Below, piece by piece: positions 5,610 to 8,829 of a stretch of DNA of 8,829 bases (position 1 is the first letter of the stretch; every line of letters begins with the position of its first letter). Made by a program: the position numbers and the translations under genes. The notes under the pieces are model-generated. The model searched no databases. It was given only the letters and a program-made list of their open reading frames with translations, and was not told the DNA's origin. The DNA lies in contig JBDZUZ010000156.1 of the NCBI GenBank assembly GCA_040255445.1, positions 1-8,829 of the forward strand, in the 5' to 3' direction. Source of the DNA: JBDZUZ01 sp040255445 (GTDB lineage: Bacteria; Planctomycetota; Phycisphaerae; Phycisphaerales; UBA1924).

Positions 5610-5645
5610 TTCACGTGACAAACGCGGCGCAACCGGTACATTGTC
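5610..5645 (+). promoter_or_regulatory. Promoter with palindromic operator, second dockerin gene
   Basis: TTCACGTGAC (5610-5619) overlaps a -35-like GTGACA (5615-5620, five of six matches to TTGACA). A 16-bp spacer leads to the -10-like TACATT (5637-5642) within CGGTAC-AT-TGTC. Palindrome-to-box spacing equals that at 4020-4055 exactly. Transcription from here would give a leader of about 107 nt before GTG 5756. Confidence 0.62.
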
Positions 5646-5657
5646 TGGGTGGGCCCA

Positions 5658-5690
5658 AGTGCCGAGCGGCTGTGCCTCGGCATTGATTTT
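5658..5690 (+). promoter_or_regulatory. Terminator-like hairpin in the leader of paralog B
   Basis: TGCCGAG (5660-5666) pairs with CTCGGCA (5676-5682) around a 9-nt loop and is followed by TTGATTTTCG, which is T-rich for this DNA. It begins about 11 nt downstream of the predicted transcription start and ahead of the gene, so it could be an attenuator or a 5'-end stabilising stem. Paralog A has no equivalent at this position. Confidence 0.45.
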
Positions 5691-5755
5691 CGTCGACACG
5701 AAGCTCGTTGTCGCGCGTCTCTCCCCGTCAAGCTCCCCAGGACGAGACTTGAACC

Positions 5756-6982
5756 GTGAAGCCACACCAGCACATCGTCGCCGCCTCCGCCGCGGTGTTC
5801 CTCGCCGCGGCCGCGTGCGCCCAGCCCGCTGCGACGGACCTTGGTGCGCTCTCCGAGCGGACGCTGCGACAGACCGGCATCCCCGTCGGCAGCGGCTCGG
5901 TCGTGTGGTTCCGATTCAGCGTGCCGGCGGTCTCCAACGCGAACGACTACTACCTCGACATCCTGATCGAGGGCGCTGCGGGGGACAGCGAGATCGGGCT
6001 GTACGACAGCGCGGGAAACCTCGTCGCCAGCGACGATGACGATGGTGTCAGCCTGCGCAGCGCGCTCTCCTTCGGGTCTCGGTTCCCGGTCCGTCCGATC
6101 GAGAACGCCGTTGGCGGCGACGGGCGCGACGGAGATCTCGCACCCGGTACCTATTACCTCGCGCTCGCCAGCTACGACACAACGTTCCTCCCCACCGGGT
6201 TCGGCGTGACCAGCGCGAGCGCAGCAAGCAGTACATACGGCCTCACGCTGACGCTCCTTCAACACTACCACTCGCCCTTCGAACGCTGGACCGAGCAGAC
6301 CGTCGGCGATGCGGGCAATCTGCCCGAGCTCGCCCAGCCGGCCGACGGCGTTGGAAGGCTGCACAGCATCCGCGGCGTGCTCGATGACAGCGCGGATGTC
6401 GATATGTTCCAGATCCAGATCTGCGACATGCAGAGCTTCCGGGCCTCGACCCGCGACCATGCGCAGTTCGACTCGCAGCTCTGGCTCTTCGACTGGATGG
6501 GGTTCGGCGTCGCGTTCAACGACGACATCCCGCCCGGCGGCGCGGGCAACGAATCGACGCTCACGAGCAGCCTGCTTGCCCAGAACGGAACATACCTGCT
6601 TGCGATCTCGGCCTTCGATCGCGATGCGCAGGACGCTTCCGGCGCGGCCATCTGGATGGACAACCCGTTCGCTTCCGAGCGAGCTCCGGACGGCCCCGGC
6701 GCCGGCAACCGCATCGCCGGCTGGAGCGGCGGAGCGGGCACGGGCGGCCAATACATCATCTGGCTCGACGGTGTGTGCTTCATCGGCAACCCGCCTCACA
6801 ACTGCCCCTCCTGCGTCGCCGACTATGACCAGTCCGGCGGCGTCGATGGCGACGATATTTTCGCGTTCTTCTCCGACTGGCAAGCCGGCGCGTTCTGCGC
6901 CGATGTCGACGGCTCGGGCGGCGTCGACGGCGACGACCTCCCGTTCTTCTTCGATCGCTGGCAGGGAGGCTCGTGCGGGTAA
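5756..6982 (+). CDS. Secreted PPC-like protein with C-terminal dockerin-like module (paralog B)
   Basis: This 408-residue protein is a paralog of the one encoded at 4252-5472. The two align without gaps through about residue 165 and share the identical block AGDSEIGLYDSAGNL at residues 75-89. Start GTG 5756 gives the signal peptide MKPHQHIVAASAAVFLAAAACAQ; AGGA at 5739-5742 is only a weak ribosome binding site. The cysteine in ACAQ does not fit a lipobox well (alanine at -3), so signal peptidase I cleavage is likelier. Two PPC-like regions (about 45-165 and 203-342) precede two dockerin-type loops, DYDQSGGVDGDD (356-367) and DVDGSGGVDGDD (383-394), framed by cysteines 350, 353, 381 and 407. 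The second loop's helix starts LPFFFDRW instead of IGFFFDRW. Codon choices differ widely between the copies, so the duplication is old. A surface structural or binding role is inferred; no catalytic motif is seen. Confidence 0.85.
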   Translation: MKPHQHIVAASAAVFLAAAACAQPAATDLGALSERTLRQTGIPVGSGSVVWFRFSVPAVSNANDYYLDILIEGAAGDSEIGLYDSAGNLVASDDDDGVSLRSALSFGSRFPVRPIENAVGGDGRDGDLAPGTYYLALASYDTTFLPTGFGVTSASAASSTYGLTLTLLQHYHSPFERWTEQTVGDAGNLPELAQPADGVGRLHSIRGVLDDSADVDMFQIQICDMQSFRASTRDHAQFDSQLWLFDWMGFGVAFNDDIPPGGAGNESTLTSSLLAQNGTYLLAISAFDRDAQDASGAAIWMDNPFASERAPDGPGAGNRIAGWSGGAGTGGQYIIWLDGVCFIGNPPHNCPSCVADYDQSGGVDGDDIFAFFSDWQAGAFCADVDGSGGVDGDDLPFFFDRWQGGSCG

Positions 6983-7082
6983 CAGGCTCGATCGTGGCGA
7001 GAACGCTTCCGCGGTGTAATCGCTCCTCACGGTCGTTCCGCCCCCGAGTCGGACAGCCGATTCGATTCACGCGCGTGCGTGT
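6983..7082. other. Convergent intergenic gap, no clear terminator
   Basis: The 100 bases between the two convergent stop codons contain a perfect 10-bp palindrome, CACGCGCGTG (7068-7077), and no hairpin followed by a T tract on either strand. I see nothing else here. Confidence 0.5.
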
Positions 7083-8829
7083 TCAGTTGGCCGGCGTGCC
7101 GTTGAGCTGCTGCTGACGCGCCGCGTGTACATGAAGCCCTCCATCGGCTCGTATTGTGACCGCTGAAGCGCCGTGCTCGGCGGTTGAGAGCCAGCGCGTG
7201 CGCTCGCGTACCGCGGCCCAGCGCGGGTCTTGGGCGCGTGACGGCCCGGTGCTCTGCAGCACCGCCGCGGGCGCGAGCGTGTGTACCCACCGGATCGCCG
7301 CGGGCCGTGCTGAGCCGTGGTGGGGGGCTTCCACCACATCGGCGTGCAGCGACGGGTGCGCGGCCGAGATCGCGGCGATCGCGCGGTCCTCGATGTCGCC
7401 GGTGAGCAGGAGCGTGCGCACGCCGGACGTCGTCGGTACATCGACCGCCGCCACCAGCGAGCGGTCGTTGTCCTTGATGCCGGTCATGTCGGCGCCTGGC
7501 GCGGGCCAGAGGAAGGTCAGCCGCGCGAGGCCGATCGTGCGTGAATCACCTGCCGCGGCGGGGACGATCTCGATGCCGCGTTGCTCGAGGATCGCCAGCA
7601 GCGCGCCCGCCGCGGATCGCGGACGTGCGGCGGCGTCGGCGAGCATCGGCTCCGACAGAATCACACACTCGATCCCCAAGGGGCCGAGCACCTCGGGCAG
7701 CGCGAGGAAGTGGTCGATGTCGTTGTGCGTGATGATCGCGGTCGAGATACGGCGGACGCCGATCGTCCGCGCGGCCTCGACAATCCGCGGCCGCAGCCCG
7801 CTGTCGCTCAGAGACCCGCAGTCCCACAGCACCGCATCCTCCCCGCTGCGGATGATGAGGCACGAGCCGTCACCGACCGCGAGGGCATCGACACGCAGTG
7901 CAACGCTGTTGGGCAGCGCGGGCGCCAGCCACCACGCCCAACCCAACCACGCCGCGAGCCCCAGCGTCGCGAGCGCCTTGGTCGCCCGCCGGCTCGGCCC
8001 CCGCGCCGGGCGGAACCACCAGATGCCGACAGCGGTCGCCGCGAGAACCCACGCGGTCGGCACCGGCGGCGCATCGACGGCGGAGAAGGGCAGCCCATCG
8101 ATCGTCCGCACCAGCCACACCGCGCCGCCGGAGGTCACCGCCAACACGCCCGATGCGAGCCCCGCCGCCGCGGGGATGAGCATCCCGAGCATGAGCGCGG
8201 CGTAGCCGACCCACAGCGTGACGACGATCAGAGGCGTAACAAGCACCGTCGCGATCACCGCCAGCGGCGAGACGATCCCGACGGTCGCGAGGACGATCGG
8301 CGTAGACACGGTGCAGCACATCAGGCTGGTGGCGAAGAGTGTCTGAGTGTGCCCGGTGATGCGGCGCGGGAGCGATGGGTACGCCGACTGCACCGTTCCG
8401 CGGATCAGGGGCCCGAAGACGACCTCGCGCGCCGGCCCGGCCAGCCAGAACAGCAGCGCGGTCAGCCCCACGCTGAGCTGGAACCCCAGCGAATACAGAT
8501 CGAGCGGCCGCCAGAGCAGGAGCCCGCATGCGATCCAGATCAGCAGCGTGAGCCGGTCGTAGCGCCGGCCCGCGGCCTCGGCGAGGAGGATGATGAGCAC
8601 CATCGCCGCGGACCGCAGGATCGGCGCCTGCGCTGGGACGATCAGGATGTAGAGCAGCACGAGCGCTGCGACGAGCGCGGGCTCGACCCAGCCCCGGTCG
8701 CCCGTGAGCCGCACCAGCGCGAGCGCGGTGAGCGACATCACGGTGAGGTGGAAACCCGAGATCGACAGGATGTGCGCCAGCCCCTGGCGGGCAAACACAT
8801 CGCGGAGCGCGCGAGCGTCGTCGTCGTCG
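7083..8829 (-). CDS. comEC: ComEC/Rec2 family DNA-uptake protein, N-terminus cut by window edge
   Basis: ComEC forms the inner-membrane channel that takes up single-stranded DNA during natural transformation. The reading frame continues to base 8829, so the start and N-terminal domain lie outside. The GTG at 8798 is an internal codon, because the residues before it (ALRDVFARQGLAHILSISGFHL) already belong to the conserved competence domain. Numbering from 8798: the multi-helix competence domain covers about 1-265, with ILSISGFHLTV, APILRSAAMV and YSLGFQLSVGLTA. The C-terminal metallo-beta-lactamase-like domain covers about 301-555. Its metal and active-site motifs look intact: THNDIDHF at 357-364, KDNDRSLV at 442-449, LLLTGDIE at 463-470 and APHHGS at 491-496. 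This domain is thought to degrade the non-transported strand. The gene is convergent with the second dockerin gene and unrelated to it in function. Confidence 0.95.
   Translation of the reverse strand, partial: DDDDARALRDVFARQGLAHILSISGFHLTVMSLTALALVRLTGDRGWVEPALVAALVLLYILIVPAQAPILRSAAMVLIILLAEAAGRRYDRLTLLIWIACGLLLWRPLDLYSLGFQLSVGLTALLFWLAGPAREVVFGPLIRGTVQSAYPSLPRRITGHTQTLFATSLMCCTVSTPIVLATVGIVSPLAVIATVLVTPLIVVTLWVGYAALMLGMLIPAAAGLASGVLAVTSGGAVWLVRTIDGLPFSAVDAPPVPTAWVLAATAVGIWWFRPARGPSRRATKALATLGLAAWLGWAWWLAPALPNSVALRVDALAVGDGSCLIIRSGEDAVLWDCGSLSDSGLRPRIVEAARTIGVRRISTAIITHNDIDHFLALPEVLGPLGIECVILSEPMLADAAARPRSAAGALLAILEQRGIEIVPAAAGDSRTIGLARLTFLWPAPGADMTGIKDNDRSLVAAVDVPTTSGVRTLLLTGDIEDRAIAAISAAHPSLHADVVEAPHHGSARPAAIRWVHTLAPAAVLQSTGPSRAQDPRWAAVRERTRWLSTAEHGASAVTIRADGGLHVHAARQQQLNGTPAN

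Noticed and set aside
5816..5824. Lipoprotein lipobox at the paralog B signal peptide (AAACAQ)
   Set aside because: The residue at -3 is alanine rather than leucine or a similar residue, and paralog A has tyrosine in place of the cysteine; ordinary signal peptidase cleavage fits both.
5360..7030. A 556-residue open frame on the minus strand covering paralog B
   Set aside because: It is antisense to a gene with a clear signal peptide, PPC-like regions and dockerin module. Long antisense frames are common in GC-rich coding DNA, and its translation shows no recognisable domain.
7068..7077. CACGCGCGTG palindrome as a terminator or operator
   Set aside because: It has no loop and no T tract, and lies at the end of two convergent genes. 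A GC-rich 10-bp palindrome here is weak evidence of function.
7156..8205. A 349-residue open frame on the plus strand inside comEC
   Set aside because: It is antisense to intact ComEC motifs, and its translation is Ser/Arg/Ala-rich with no domain.

Overview
The window is GC-rich chromosomal DNA, most likely from a planctomycete of the Phycisphaerae type. The evidence is an ECF sigma factor paired with a membrane anti-sigma protein, two secreted proteins ending in a cysteine-framed dockerin-like EF-hand pair, and a beta-propeller protein with a PEP-CTERM-like tail ending in arginines. The taxonomic call is inference; there is no rRNA or tRNA here to confirm it.

Layout. (1) 13-2015, plus strand: an ECF-type sigma-70 factor with an unusually long glycine-rich linker, then its probable transmembrane anti-sigma partner. 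Between them lie three consecutive short-period repeat arrays (8, 8 and 7 bp); the first runs into the end of the sigma gene and includes its stop codon. (2) 2020-2708, minus strand: a Phd/YefM-type antitoxin and a VapC-like PIN toxin, overlapping by 4 nt, behind a near-consensus sigma-70 promoter that would give an almost leaderless mRNA. (3) 2817-3908, plus strand: a secreted protein with seven repeats spaced almost exactly 43 residues apart, predicted to be a beta-propeller, with a C-terminal sorting tail. (4) 4252-6982, plus strand: two paralogous secreted proteins, each with two PPC-like beta-sandwich regions and a C-terminal dockerin-like module. Each has its own promoter; both promoters share the palindrome TTCACGTGAC at an identical distance from a CGGTAC..TGTC box. 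A strong terminator hairpin separates the two genes. (5) 7083-8829, minus strand: the C-terminal two thirds or so of ComEC, the DNA-uptake channel, cut by the window edge and convergent with the second paralog.

How the parts relate. The sigma and anti-sigma genes form a regulatory pair. The three secreted proteins form a small cell-surface or extracellular cluster using two apparently different anchoring signals. Nothing here shows that the sigma factor controls the surface genes. The toxin-antitoxin module is a self-contained accessory insert. I see no CRISPR array, insertion sequence, prophage or obviously new enzymatic system. The most novel signals are regulatory and architectural: the duplicated palindromic promoter, the regular propeller, and the stacked microsatellite-like arrays.
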